A DNA stretch of 64,000 nucleotides. It comes from PGYT01 sp963675055 (GTDB taxonomy: Bacteria > Bacteroidota > Ignavibacteria > Ignavibacteriales > Melioribacteraceae). Where the stretch lies: positions 310,001 to 374,000 of the forward strand of contig CAXXJE010000001.1 in NCBI GenBank assembly GCA_963675055.2, written 5' to 3'. This document shows positions 16,971-25,404 of the stretch, one piece after another. The stretch's first letter is position 1. Every line of letters starts with the position of its first letter. The notes below the pieces were generated by a model. It worked only from the letters and a program-made list of their open reading frames with translations, made no database searches and was not told where the DNA came from. A program made the translations under genes and the position numbers.

Positions 16971-17230
16971 CCAGCCGCGCAAGCCGACCGCCGAAACGGT
17001 TTGAGCCAATTGCAGTTTTTAAGTTTACGTTTTTCGTACGGCATTTTGTTCTAAGTAGTTTGTAAATGTAAGTTAGGTCGCCGCCAGTGCAGTTGAACCC
17101 GCCTGCCGGACGGGCAGGTTTACTGGCGGCTTCAAATTATAAACATTGGTTGCAAGTTAAGCATTGCTGCCCCTCGACAAGCTCGGGGCAAGTTCTGGGC
17201 GGCGGCTTAGCGGCAACAACGTTATATGGC
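16971..17230 (+). other. attC right part with inserted palindromes
   Basis: L'' CAAGCCGACCGCC pairs with the right arm GGGCGGCGGCTTAGCGGC, then AACAAC and R' GTTATAT (17221-17227). The variable loop carries the GC palindrome CCTGCC/GGCAGG (17102-17118) inside a larger stem GCCGCCAGT/ACTGGCGGC (17081-17130), and CCCCTCGACAAGCTCGGGG near 17171. With 15377-15386 the site is about 267 bp. Confidence 0.75.
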
Positions 17231-17301
17231 AAGACATAGCGATTCAAAATGACATCACTATCGGACAATTAAATATAGAATAAATTGCAAATATAATTGA
17301 T

Positions 17302-19311
17302 ATGTTACGTTTATTATATTTGATATTGCGTCTGACTTTTTTCGTACTTTTATCAGTTCCAGCTGGAATATTTGCCCAGGAAGTCACTTGGGCTAAAAAT
17401 GCCGGTGGTTCCGGCTCTGATTATGTCCAATCGATAACAACAGATCTTGATGGAAATGTTTATTTTGTTGGACGCTTTAAGTCATCCTCTATAACATTCG
17501 GGGATTTTACTCTTACTAATAGTGCTACAAATGAAACTGATGATATTTTCATTGTAAAAATGAGCTCTACCGGTGAATATCTCTGGGCAAAAAGCGCCGG
17601 TGGTTCCGGCTCTGATTATGTACAATCGGAGCCAATAACAACAGACCTAAACGGAAATCTTTATTTTTCAGGTAATTTTGGTTCTTCTTCAATTACTTTT
17701 GGAAGTTTTACCCTTTATAATAATTCCATGAGCGGGATTGAGAATGCCTTCATTGTAAAAATAAGTAGCAATGGAGAATACCTATGGGCAAAAGGTGCTG
17801 ATGATTCCAATAATACAAATGGCGGTTTTTCAGTTGCTACTGATCTTGATGGAAATGTTTATTGGAGCGGCGGTTTTGTTCAGTCAATAACATTTGGCTC
17901 ATATACATTTTACTATACCGGAACAAGTTCGGATAGTTTTTTAATAAAAATGAACACCGATGGTGAAATTCTCTGGGCAAAAAGTTTTGGAGGGAATCTT
18001 TACGATTATACCACACCATTAACTCTTGACTCAGATGGCAATATTTATTTTACAGGTCTTATGGGATCACCCTCCATCACATTTGGATCTTTTACACTCA
18101 CAAATAACGGTTCTTGGGATAGTTTCATAGTTAAAATGAATAATGATGGAGATGTCCTCTGGGCTAAAGGTATCGGCGGATCTGATGATGAGTATGGAAT
18201 ATCTGTGATAACTGATCTTAATGACAATATATATTTTACCGGTCGTTATAAATCTTCCACTTTAACCTTTGGTGATTTTACGATTTCCAATAATGGAATG
18301 AGAGATTTTTACATTGGTAAAATTAATAGTGCGGGTGAATATATATGGGTAAAAGGTTTTGGTGGATCTTCACATGATTACTGCATTTCAATAACGACGG
18401 ATCTTACCGGGAATGTTTATCTTACAGGTGGATTTGAGTCTTCCACAATGATATTAGGGGATTTTACACTTTCAAGTATTGATACTTTTGATATTTTCAT
18501 TGCAAAAATGAACAGTTCAGGTGAATATCTATGGGCGGAAAGTTATAGTGCTGATTCAAGTGATTTTGGTAAGTCAGTTACAACTGATAATGTTGGAAAT
18601 GTTTATTTGACCGGTGATTTTATGTCACCCACATTAACACTAGGGGATTACACACTCACAAATTTCGGCAATAATAATATATTCATAGCAAAATATGGCG
18701 ACACACCCGTTCCGGTTGAACTAACTTCTTTTAGTGCAGAGTTGCTTGGCAGTCATGTGATATTAAGCTGGCAAACAGCAACCGAGGTAAATAATTACGG
18801 TTTTGAGGTTGAAAGATGTGTGTTAAAAGAGATAAATAATGATCAATGGGAAATATTAGGTTTTGTTCAGGGTCATGGGAATAGTAACTCACCAAAGTAT
18901 TACGAATATACTGATGAAAATATACTCGCAGAGCAGCTAGAATACAGATTAAAACAAATAGATACTGACGGTACGTTTAAGTATTACTATAAAACTGCAA
19001 AAGTTGACGCAAGAAGCATTACCGATTTTGAGGAGATCATATTACCAACAGAATTTGTCTTAAATCAGAATTATCCTAATCCTTTTAATCCAATTACCGA
19101 ATTAACTTATAGCATTCCTAAAAAAGAACATGTTCAAATTAAAATCTTTGACTTACTTGGCAACGAAATTATAACACTTGTAAACGAACAGAAACAAAGT
19201 GGAGATTATAAAGTAGAGTTTAATGCAACTTATTTATCAAGTGGTATTTATTTATGCAAAATAATCAGCGGTAATTACATTGAAACAAAAAAGATGGTAT
19301 TATTGAAATAG
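17302..19311 (+). CDS. secreted SBBP-repeat protein with type IX sorting domain
   Basis: 669 residues. Signal peptide at about 1-25 (ends GIFAQ). About eight beta-propeller-type SBBP repeats follow, each with a TDLDGNVYFVGRF-like strand, SSSITFGDFTL, then IVKMSSTGEYLWAK. After about residue 470 comes VPVELTSFSAELLG...LSWQTATEVNNYGFEVER, and the end is LNQNYPNPFNP...KKMVLLK, a Por-type C-terminal sorting signal. It should be exported and attached to or released from the outer membrane by the T9SS. It is the only gene in its cassette, which is unusual cargo. Confidence 0.88.
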   Translation: MLRLLYLILRLTFFVLLSVPAGIFAQEVTWAKNAGGSGSDYVQSITTDLDGNVYFVGRFKSSSITFGDFTLTNSATNETDDIFIVKMSSTGEYLWAKSAGGSGSDYVQSEPITTDLNGNLYFSGNFGSSSITFGSFTLYNNSMSGIENAFIVKISSNGEYLWAKGADDSNNTNGGFSVATDLDGNVYWSGGFVQSITFGSYTFYYTGTSSDSFLIKMNTDGEILWAKSFGGNLYDYTTPLTLDSDGNIYFTGLMGSPSITFGSFTLTNNGSWDSFIVKMNNDGDVLWAKGIGGSDDEYGISVITDLNDNIYFTGRYKSSTLTFGDFTISNNGMRDFYIGKINSAGEYIWVKGFGGSSHDYCISITTDLTGNVYLTGGFESSTMILGDFTLSSIDTFDIFIAKMNSSGEYLWAESYSADSSDFGKSVTTDNVGNVYLTGDFMSPTLTLGDYTLTNFGNNNIFIAKYGDTPVPVELTSFSAELLGSHVILSWQTATEVNNYGFEVERCVLKEINNDQWEILGFVQGHGNSNSPKYYEYTDENILAEQLEYRLKQIDTDGTFKYYYKTAKVDARSITDFEEIILPTEFVLNQNYPNPFNPITELTYSIPKKEHVQIKIFDLLGNEIITLVNEQKQSGDYKVEFNATYLSSGIYLCKIISGNYIETKKMVLLK

Positions 19312-19315
19312 AGTT

Positions 19316-19487
19316 GCCATATAACAAGTGTCTCAAGCGGAATGCTTCATCCGGTCGTGACATTTGTAGTTCGGCATTGTTTTGTTTTATAAAGTTAGAA
19401 GTAATTAAATAACATAATCAGTAAAACGTAATATGTGGCGGCGTAAACCCTTGGGCATCCGCTTAAACACAACGCCGATACTCGGGC
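19316..19487 (+). other. attC recombination site, altered R' end
   Basis: Starts GCCATATAAC, complementary to the cassette start GTTATATGGC at 17221. L'' CTCAAGCGGAATGC pairs with GGCATCCGCTTAAAC. The expected GTTRRRY is replaced: AACGCC is followed by GATACTCGGGC. About 170 bp, shorter than the other sites. Confidence 0.7.
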
Positions 19488-19575
19488 GCGAAGCGTAAAA
19501 GTAACGAAGATAAGAGTGTATATAAAGAGGGATATAAAATATCGAATAAATATTATGAGAACTGCCCGAGTATCG
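19476..19575 (+). repeat. 12-bp perfect inverted repeat around a 76-bp spacer
   Basis: CGATACTCGGGC (19476-19487) is exactly complementary to GCCCGAGTATCG (19564-19575). The left copy takes the place of an attC R' box and the right copy lies just past the end of the toxin gene. The spacer has no gene. It could be a MITE-like insertion, a gene-less minicassette or a terminator-like structure. Confidence 0.5.
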
Positions 19576-19584
19576 AAGCGGGAG

Positions 19585-19893
19585 CTAGAGTAATGATTTA
19601 TAATTTCGTGCACCATGAAGTATTCTGTGAATCAAGATTGTTTTGGATTCAATAGTATAGAAAATGATATAATTTTGGACAACTATATATCGATATCCGA
19701 GGTTACGTATTTCTTCATCACGTGGGATTCTACCCATACTCTGATTTTCTGATAGAAGTTCTAGGTTTTTTTCAATTTTGTCAGCAATCATGTTTGCAGC
19801 AGTTGGATTATCATCGGCAATGTATGACACAATTTCAGTGAAATCTTCTTCAGCAATTTTGAGTAGTCGAATCCGAAATTTACTTTTCGGCAT
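19585..19893 (-). CDS. type II toxin, RelE/ParE family
   Basis: 102 residues, normal for ParE/RelE toxins. FRIRLLKIAEEDFTEIVSYI matches the N-terminal helix-turn region, and LGYRYIVVQNYIIFYTIESK followed by ILIHRILHGARNY is the hallmark C-terminal sheet. It overlaps the 3' end of the antitoxin gene by 14 bases, the usual coupled order with the antitoxin first. The pair is on the opposite strand to all neighbouring cassette genes, as self-promoted toxin-antitoxin cassettes often are. The exact target (ribosome or gyrase) cannot be told from sequence. Confidence 0.9.
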   Translation of the reverse strand: MPKSKFRIRLLKIAEEDFTEIVSYIADDNPTAANMIADKIEKNLELLSENQSMGRIPRDEEIRNLGYRYIVVQNYIIFYTIESKTILIHRILHGARNYKSLL

Positions 19894-20152
19894 TTATTGA
19901 ATTCCTGATATTTGTCATCACTTGTTTAAGTGTTTTACCTTTGTCACCATCTGCCTTCTGATTTTGAGCAACAGATAGTTTTGAGAGTAAATCGAGTTTT
20001 AACTGCATTTTGGAGTAGTGTGGCATCGACATAACAACTAAATCACCCTCTCCATTTTTGGTGATAAATATTGGCTCATTTGCAGTATGTGCTAAATCTG
20101 AAATCTCGTTAGATTTATTTCGTAAATCTGATATTGGCTTAATAATTGGCAT
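19880..20152 (-). CDS. type II antitoxin, Phd/YefM-like
   Basis: 90 residues. IIKPISDLRNKSNEISDLAH, then NEPIFITKNGEGDLVVMSM, is the DNA-binding fold of Phd/YefM/RelB-like antitoxins. The lysine-rich C-terminal tail would wrap the toxin. AAGGA lies seven bases before the ATG. Presumed to neutralise the downstream RelE/ParE protein and repress its own promoter. Confidence 0.88.
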   Translation of the reverse strand: MPIIKPISDLRNKSNEISDLAHTANEPIFITKNGEGDLVVMSMPHYSKMQLKLDLLSKLSVAQNQKADGDKGKTLKQVMTNIRNSINAEK

Positions 20153-20169
20153 TTTTTATTCCTTGTAAA

Positions 20170-20186
20170 ATAATATCAATATTATA
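20170..20186 (-). promoter_or_regulatory. toxin-antitoxin promoter and operator candidate
   Basis: The palindrome ATAATAT-CA-ATATTAT (20170-20185) overlaps a minus-strand TATAAT (20181-20186), about 20-30 bases before the antitoxin ATG. This position suits an autoregulated promoter. No good -35 is seen. The region is AT-rich, so the palindrome could be chance. Confidence 0.4.
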
Positions 20187-20219
20187 TCATAATAATGATA
20201 ATTGCAAATTAATTCCGGT

Positions 20220-20490
20220 TTGCAATATAATCAGCAATTCAGCCGGACGCCCCCGCAAAGCGGGGCAAACTGTTTTCAACGTAGCCGAATTGATTTTCTG
20301 AAGTGATGTGCAAAAAGAAAGTAAGCATTTAAAATTGTAGTAAATAAAAAAATTAAATATCGCCGCGTTTTTTATGCATGTTAAACGTGGCTACAAATTC
20401 TGGGCATTGCTTTTCAAACCGGCTGAGTAGTTCTGGATCCCGATCAAGAACATCGGGATAAACTGCCGGTTAGCAGCCACGCTGTTACAA
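20220..20490 (+). other. attC recombination site with inserted palindromes
   Basis: L'' ATTCAGCCGGACGCC on the left; right arm ACTGCCGGTTAGCAGC then R' GTTACAA (20484-20490). The loop carries two perfect palindromes, CCCCGC/GCGGGG (20251-20265) and ATCCCGAT/ATCGGGAT (20437-20459). The left R'' (GCAATATAATC) does not match a cassette start in the window, so this site is partly diverged. Confidence 0.6.
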
Positions 20491-20505
20491 GCAAACATAA
20501 AAAAT

Positions 20506-21090
20506 ATGGAAATAACAATTACAATAGGCGTTCCCGAGGTATTTAGAAAGAAAGCTGTATTTTTATATGAAGAGGCTTTTTATGAGAAGCTCTCAATTGC
20601 AGTTAAAAATAAAAAACACAGACTTGAATTATTTGAGAAATGCTTTGATTTAAGTTATGGAATTGCTGCTATATACAATAATCAGTTAGTCGGTATTGCC
20701 GGTTTTTCTATCGAGAACAATTCTCTTACAAGTAAGCTGAAGCATTCTGATTTAATTAAATATTTGGGGTATTTGAAAGGCAATTGGGCAGCAATAATAT
20801 TTAGATTATATGAACGTAAAGCAAGCAAGAATCAAATATTGATGGACGGAATATCTGTTGATAAAAACTATAGAGGACAAGGGATAGGGGAAAAACTCCT
20901 GAAGGAACTGATTTCCTATGCAAAAGCAAACCACTATCAAAGTATTAGACTAGATGTTATTGACAGGAATCAGAGAGCAAAAAAACTATATGAGAGAGTT
21001 GGTTTTGTAGTAATTAGGGAAGAGAATTATCCTTACTTAAAGTGGTTGTTAGGGTTTTCCGGCTCTGAGGAATTAATATATAAAATTTAA
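20506..21090 (+). CDS. GNAT family N-acetyltransferase
   Basis: 194 residues. Motif A is VDKNYRGQGIGEKLLKELI (about 122-140), containing the acetyl-CoA phosphate loop RGQGIG. RLDVIDRNQRAKKLYERVGF follows as motif B. The substrate is unknown; the overall pattern is like ribosomal-protein or small-molecule acetyltransferases. It starts 16 bases after the R' box at 20484, so it opens its cassette. No recognisable attC complement follows it. Confidence 0.88.
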   Translation: MEITITIGVPEVFRKKAVFLYEEAFYEKLSIAVKNKKHRLELFEKCFDLSYGIAAIYNNQLVGIAGFSIENNSLTSKLKHSDLIKYLGYLKGNWAAIIFRLYERKASKNQILMDGISVDKNYRGQGIGEKLLKELISYAKANHYQSIRLDVIDRNQRAKKLYERVGFVVIREENYPYLKWLLGFSGSEELIYKI

Positions 21091-21281
21091 TCTAAATTGC
21101 CGGATAACCCTTTAAATAAGTAAGACCACCTACGTCAACCACTTCGGCGGGAAGGCGCTGCATTCGTTATAAAAAGACGGGCAAATTCGGCGGCGGAGAC
21201 GTTTGAGTATCCGCTCCGCAAAAGATCGCGGGATAAATTTAAACGCCAGGTTCTTATGTTCACAAAAGAAAGATCAGAAAA

Positions 21282-21953
21282 ATGAATGAGCAATATTACA
21301 TTGATTTTGAGAAATTCCGTTTATTGAAGTTCAAAAGAAGTCTTCAGAAAAGGATCATGATTCCCAGCCGAATCATTTTGAAAGAAGATATTGAAGAAAG
21401 ATTCAGGATTCTCGATTCCAACGGAATTAATACTCTAAAAGAATTGATTGACGCGTTGAAATCAAAAGAGAAAATTGAGAGCTTCTCAAAAAAGACAGGA
21501 CTATCAAAAGAATATCTGACGGTATTAAAACGGGAAGCAAATAGTTTTCATCCCAATCCAATCAGTCTGAACAAATTTCCAGGAATTGATACCGGGACCA
21601 TTGAATCTCTGGAAAAACTGGGGATCAGAAATACAAAGCAATACTTCAATCAGGTTAATTGCGGAAAAGGAACTAATCAACTGGCTGAAGAAGCAAAGAT
21701 TTCAACAGACAGATTGAATGAACTGGCATCATTGTCGGATTTAGCAAGATTATATGGCGTCGGTCCGGTATTTGCGAGAATTATTTATGACGCTGGTGTC
21801 GATTCAGTGGAGAGCTTCATTAATTATTCAGCACTAGAATTTATCAGGATTTATGAAAATAAAATGGAAAAGAAAGCAGATTTTCGTAAAAGCGATATTG
21901 ACTTTTGCATGGAGATTGCAAAAGAATTACTTTCAAACGAGGAAACAGAATAA
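21282..21953 (+). CDS. DUF4332-like helix-hairpin-helix protein
   Basis: 223 residues. NKFPGIDTGTIESLEKLGIR (about 95-114) and LARLYGVGPVFARIIYDAGV (about 150-169) are two helix-hairpin-helix-type motifs spaced as in DUF4332 proteins. No catalytic residues are obvious. Non-sequence-specific DNA binding is the usual inference for such repeats. It lies in the eroded end of the cassette array. Confidence 0.65.
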   Translation: MNEQYYIDFEKFRLLKFKRSLQKRIMIPSRIILKEDIEERFRILDSNGINTLKELIDALKSKEKIESFSKKTGLSKEYLTVLKREANSFHPNPISLNKFPGIDTGTIESLEKLGIRNTKQYFNQVNCGKGTNQLAEEAKISTDRLNELASLSDLARLYGVGPVFARIIYDAGVDSVESFINYSALEFIRIYENKMEKKADFRKSDIDFCMEIAKELLSNEETE

Positions 21954-21964
21954 AAATCTGTGGA

Positions 21965-22046
21965 CCGGCCATATCCGCTCAGCGCGGGGATTAAGTTAGT
22001 TGAGTCGGCTACGGCGGGTTTTATCGGCAACGCAGTCAAACAATAA
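21965..22046 (+). other. attC-like remnant
   Basis: GGCGGGTTTTATCGGCAACGC (read in two halves, GGCGGGTTTTAT and CGGCAACGC, near 22013-22033) resembles attC right arms at 9301 and 12061. The R' box is not conserved (AGTCAAA), so this is at best a decayed site. Confidence 0.35.
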
Positions 22047-22068
22047 ATTAGCATAAGAGAATTGCAGC

Positions 22069-22683
22069 ATGGAAAAATACGATTACAAAGAAGATGCCCG
22101 CGGATATGATCAGCAGGTAAAAGAGTATGATAGTTATGCGCACGATGCACTGTTCGGAATGAGTTACGAATTTGTCAGGCCAGATGATAAATTACTCGAC
22201 CTTGGAATAGGGACAGGTTTAGCATCAATAAACTTTGCCGGACTCGGATTAAAAGTCTACGGACTTGATATTTCCGAAGAAATGTTAAATGAATGCAGAA
22301 TCAAATCATTTACGGAAGAGTTGAAGGTTCATAATATATCGGATAAGAGAATACCGTATGATGATAATTATTTTAATCATGCAATCTGCAGCGGTGTTTT
22401 TCATTTTCTCAGTGATCTGGATAATGTATTCTCAGAAGCAGCAAGAATCATAAAGGGAAAGGGAATGTTTGCATTCACTATTGCGCCGGGTGAAACAGAG
22501 GATTATACAAAACAAATGACATCGTGGGGTGTCCCGATATTTAAACATTCTCCGGAATATATTAATAGGTTATTAGACAAAAACAATATGAGTCTGTTAA
22601 AAGAATTGAGGTTGCTAATGAAAGGTGCGGACAAAGTTAGTTATGATATGTTATTTTCGATATTGATAACCCAACACAAATAG
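22069..22683 (+). CDS. class I SAM-dependent methyltransferase
   Basis: 204 residues. LLDLGIGTGLASINFAGLG (about 42-60) is motif I, followed by YGLDISEEML, and FNHAICSGVFHFLSDLD with an ARIIKGKGMFAFTI strand, as in Methyltransf_11/25. It is shorter than the first methyltransferase of the window and not close to it. Substrate unknown. The upstream attC-like remnant suggests it arrived as a cassette. Confidence 0.87.
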   Translation: MEKYDYKEDARGYDQQVKEYDSYAHDALFGMSYEFVRPDDKLLDLGIGTGLASINFAGLGLKVYGLDISEEMLNECRIKSFTEELKVHNISDKRIPYDDNYFNHAICSGVFHFLSDLDNVFSEAARIIKGKGMFAFTIAPGETEDYTKQMTSWGVPIFKHSPEYINRLLDKNNMSLLKELRLLMKGADKVSYDMLFSILITQHK

Positions 22684-22949
22684 TGATTTTACAGTTGTCA
22701 ACTGACCCACGCCTTTGGCGGGCAAGCATTCCGTGACAGCAGCAATTATAAAATCCATTGCCGCCACCTTCCACACTATGTAACAAAAGCCGGATTGAAT
22801 TCGTCATTTAACAGTTGCCATAAAGCTGCGTAAATTGACGGGAATAAGTGCAATTAATTATTACAGAATCATAATTTAGCTCCCGGCCCGGTTATATTAA
22901 GTGTCAGCTTATCGGCAGCACATTTATCAGTTACTTTCAGGGAATTGCC
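22684..22949 (+). other. intergenic, possible decayed attC
   Basis: GTCAGCTTATCGGCAGCAC near 22904-22922 resembles the L'-R' part of the attC sites to the left, and CCGGTTATATT precedes it. No paired left arm is convincing. Nothing else is seen. Confidence 0.3.
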
Positions 22950-24065
22950 ATGAAGACATTAATTCTTTTTCTTTTTTCCTGTGTTCCGTTTCAGTGTTAT
23001 GCTCAATCCGATAATAACTATCAGACTGACAATCCTCAAAAGACTTATGTTGATTCAACTATTCATGAATGCGTTTCCGAATACTTTAACGATAGCATAA
23101 TGTTCGGTCTTTCAATCGGAATTGTAAAGGAAGATTTAGAATTTTTCTATAATTACGGAAGTATCGATAAAGAAAAAAGCACTTTGCCAACTCCCATTAC
23201 AATCTATGAAATAGGTTCAATAACCAAGACTTTTACCGGCATTTTACTTGCACAGGCGGTATTGGACCATAAAATTAAATTAGAGAATGACATTCGGGAC
23301 TATCTAAGTGAAGATTATAAGAATCTGGAATACAACGGAGTACCAATAAAAATTATTAATTTGGCGAATCATACAGCCGGTTTACCCGAAGATATATATG
23401 CCGATACCCTTTATAAAATGAAGAATCCTTCGATGTATGATATTATGAAAGTATATGAAGGCGATAGAGGTTCAATATTTTCCAAAGGATTGCAAAAGGT
23501 TAAACTAGAAACAGAACCGGGTACTAGAATTCATTATTCAAATACAGGCATTATGTTATTGGGTATTATTCTTGAAAATGTTTATGGAACTTCTTATTCG
23601 GAATTGCTTAATAAATATATTACGAATCCATTAAAAATGCCTAATACAAACATTGTGTTCTTCGAAAGTGATACGGCAAATTATACCAAGGGCTATGATA
23701 AAGCCGGAAACATCATGCCTCATATAGTTTTTCAGATTGCCGGAGCCGCAGGAGGAATAAAATCAACCATACAAGATATGGTTCAGTATGTAAAAGCGAA
23801 TCTGGCTGAAACCAATTATACAATAAAATTATCGCATGAAATAACTGCTGGTACCAATGAGAATGGAATTGGATTGGGTTGGCAAATAAGCAAAAATATT
23901 TCAGGGACAAAGCAACTGTGGCATGATGGCGGTGAACCCGGTTTTAGCAGTTATTGTCTGATAGTCCCATCAAAAAAAATCGGTATAATATGCTTAATAA
24001 ATCAAAGAGGTCGCCAAATGCAATTACAAAATTTAAGCGAAAAGATAATCCTGAGAATTCAATAA
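22950..24065 (+). CDS. serine hydrolase of the beta-lactamase/class C family
   Basis: 371 residues. A signal peptide of about 18 residues ends QCYAQ. The nucleophile motif is SITK (S90-K93), the second motif is YSN (196-198), and the third region reads WHDGGEPGF (HDG in place of KTG). These are the three elements of PF00144 beta-lactamase-like enzymes, a group that includes esterases and D-peptidases. Export to the periplasm is expected. True beta-lactam resistance cannot be inferred. Confidence 0.88.
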   Translation: MKTLILFLFSCVPFQCYAQSDNNYQTDNPQKTYVDSTIHECVSEYFNDSIMFGLSIGIVKEDLEFFYNYGSIDKEKSTLPTPITIYEIGSITKTFTGILLAQAVLDHKIKLENDIRDYLSEDYKNLEYNGVPIKIINLANHTAGLPEDIYADTLYKMKNPSMYDIMKVYEGDRGSIFSKGLQKVKLETEPGTRIHYSNTGIMLLGIILENVYGTSYSELLNKYITNPLKMPNTNIVFFESDTANYTKGYDKAGNIMPHIVFQIAGAAGGIKSTIQDMVQYVKANLAETNYTIKLSHEITAGTNENGIGLGWQISKNISGTKQLWHDGGEPGFSSYCLIVPSKKIGIICLINQRGRQMQLQNLSEKIILRIQ

Positions 24066-24373
24066 AAAGTCATTTCTGTTAGATTCCATTGCTGATACTG
24101 TCCGCATGATTGTACTAAAGCTGAGATGAATCCGTCTCTTGGTAATTGCCACCCGGCGGAAACTTTCTAATCCCTGATTATCCTGCAACAGCCGGGACCC
24201 AACTTTAATATCATTTAATCCCCGGCATCTTTAAAAGTTTTAAATTGGATTTATTTTCAGCTTCCATTAATTTTATGCTCCAAAGAATGAAATAATGGAA
24301 AGAATTATTTCGATAGTTGAATTCTCCTCAAGGCGGGTAAATCCCCCAGAGGGGTAAACGGGAATACTGATAT
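24066..24373 (+). other. intergenic region without recognised feature
   Basis: 308 bases; no ORF, RNA gene or clear terminator is visible. It marks the change from cassette-type spacing to ordinary chromosome. Confidence 0.5.
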
Positions 24374-25081
24374 ATGGAAATCTCACCTGAATTTTTTAAT
24401 CCGATAATCTGGTACGCGGTATTTTTATTTTCAACAACTGTTCATGAAGCAGCACATGCATGGTCGGCTTACAAGATGGGCGATCCGACGGCATACGAGG
24501 AAGGTCAGGTTTCACTAAATCCTGTGCCTCATATGAAGCGCGAACCGATCGGGACTATTGTAGTACCGGCAATTTCATTCTTTGCCGGCGGCTGGATGAT
24601 AGGCTGGGCAAGCACTCCCTATAATTACAACTGGGCATATAAGTACCCGAAGAAAGCCGCAGCTATGTCCGCGGCCGGACCGATGTCTAACTTTTTACTG
24701 ATACTATTTGCCGCACTGCTGATTCACATCGGTATATGGACAGGAAATTTCTATTCACCGGAGACTCTCGGTATGGCAAACGTGGTTGCAGCGTATGATG
24801 AAGGAGTACTCTCAATTCTGGCTAAGTTTGTAAGCGTATTGTTCTCACTCAACCTGATACTTTTCATCTTTAACTTAATCCCCTTTCCCCCATTGGACGG
24901 GAGCGGCATTCTGCCGTTATACCTGAATGATGAAAGGGGCAGAAAGTATATGAATTTGGTGAGAAATTCAGCATTCGCAATTATCGGTCTGCTTATAGCC
25001 TGGCAGATTTTCGGACTAATCCACTGGAAATTGTTCGTGATATTTATAAATCTTCTTTACCCGGGAAGCAATTATCAATAA
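24374..25081 (+). CDS. site-2 protease family (M50) metalloprotease
   Basis: 235 residues. The zinc motif HEAAH is at 24-28 in the first helix, and NLIPFPPLDGSGI near 167-179 carries the third ligand (the NxxPxxxLDG motif). There are four to five transmembrane helices and no PDZ domain, as in the short SpoIVFB/YwhC-type group. It cleaves membrane-embedded substrates; which ones is unknown. Confidence 0.9.
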   Translation: MEISPEFFNPIIWYAVFLFSTTVHEAAHAWSAYKMGDPTAYEEGQVSLNPVPHMKREPIGTIVVPAISFFAGGWMIGWASTPYNYNWAYKYPKKAAAMSAAGPMSNFLLILFAALLIHIGIWTGNFYSPETLGMANVVAAYDEGVLSILAKFVSVLFSLNLILFIFNLIPFPPLDGSGILPLYLNDERGRKYMNLVRNSAFAIIGLLIAWQIFGLIHWKLFVIFINLLYPGSNYQ

Positions 25082-25404
25082 AGAGGAATTGCATGTAGCT
25101 CATTATAATTGCTCCCGTACTCTTAGTAGCTTTGTACAACAGGAAGAGACTTCACAAAATTCGGAACCGTTGGCAGAGCCGGTATAAATAATCACATCGA
25201 CTATAAAACCAACACATAAACCTGAATTCGAAAAAAGCATCTTTCATCCGAAATTGCTTTTAATCAGTCCCAAAACGATACAACATCTCATGATACGTCA
25301 CGTGTCCGAGCTAAAAACGGACATTATTTCCTAAGAAAAGGCTTAATAAATGGCATTTCATTTGCAATAGTTAGTGCAGTTGAAATTATAGTCAAAGGAA
25401 AACA
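25082..25404 (+). promoter_or_regulatory. leader of the choice-of-anchor gene, shared upstream motif
   Basis: The motif CAGTCCCAAAACGATACAA (25265-25283), about 120 bases before the ATG, recurs with small changes at 40182-40201 before another type IX secreted protein gene. A GTCCG...CGGAC hairpin (near 25307-25322) lies just downstream. No other gene is seen in these 323 bases. Confidence 0.35.

Noticed and set aside
22950..24065. Beta-lactam resistance gene
   Set aside because: SxxK and YxN are present, but the third motif is HDG rather than KTG, and the PF00144 family is mostly esterases and peptidases.
24300..24372. Pyrimidine-rich and GGGGT/CCCCC strings before the M50 gene as an attC remnant
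   Set aside because: No R'/R'' boxes and no pairing arms; looks like a short hairpin at most.
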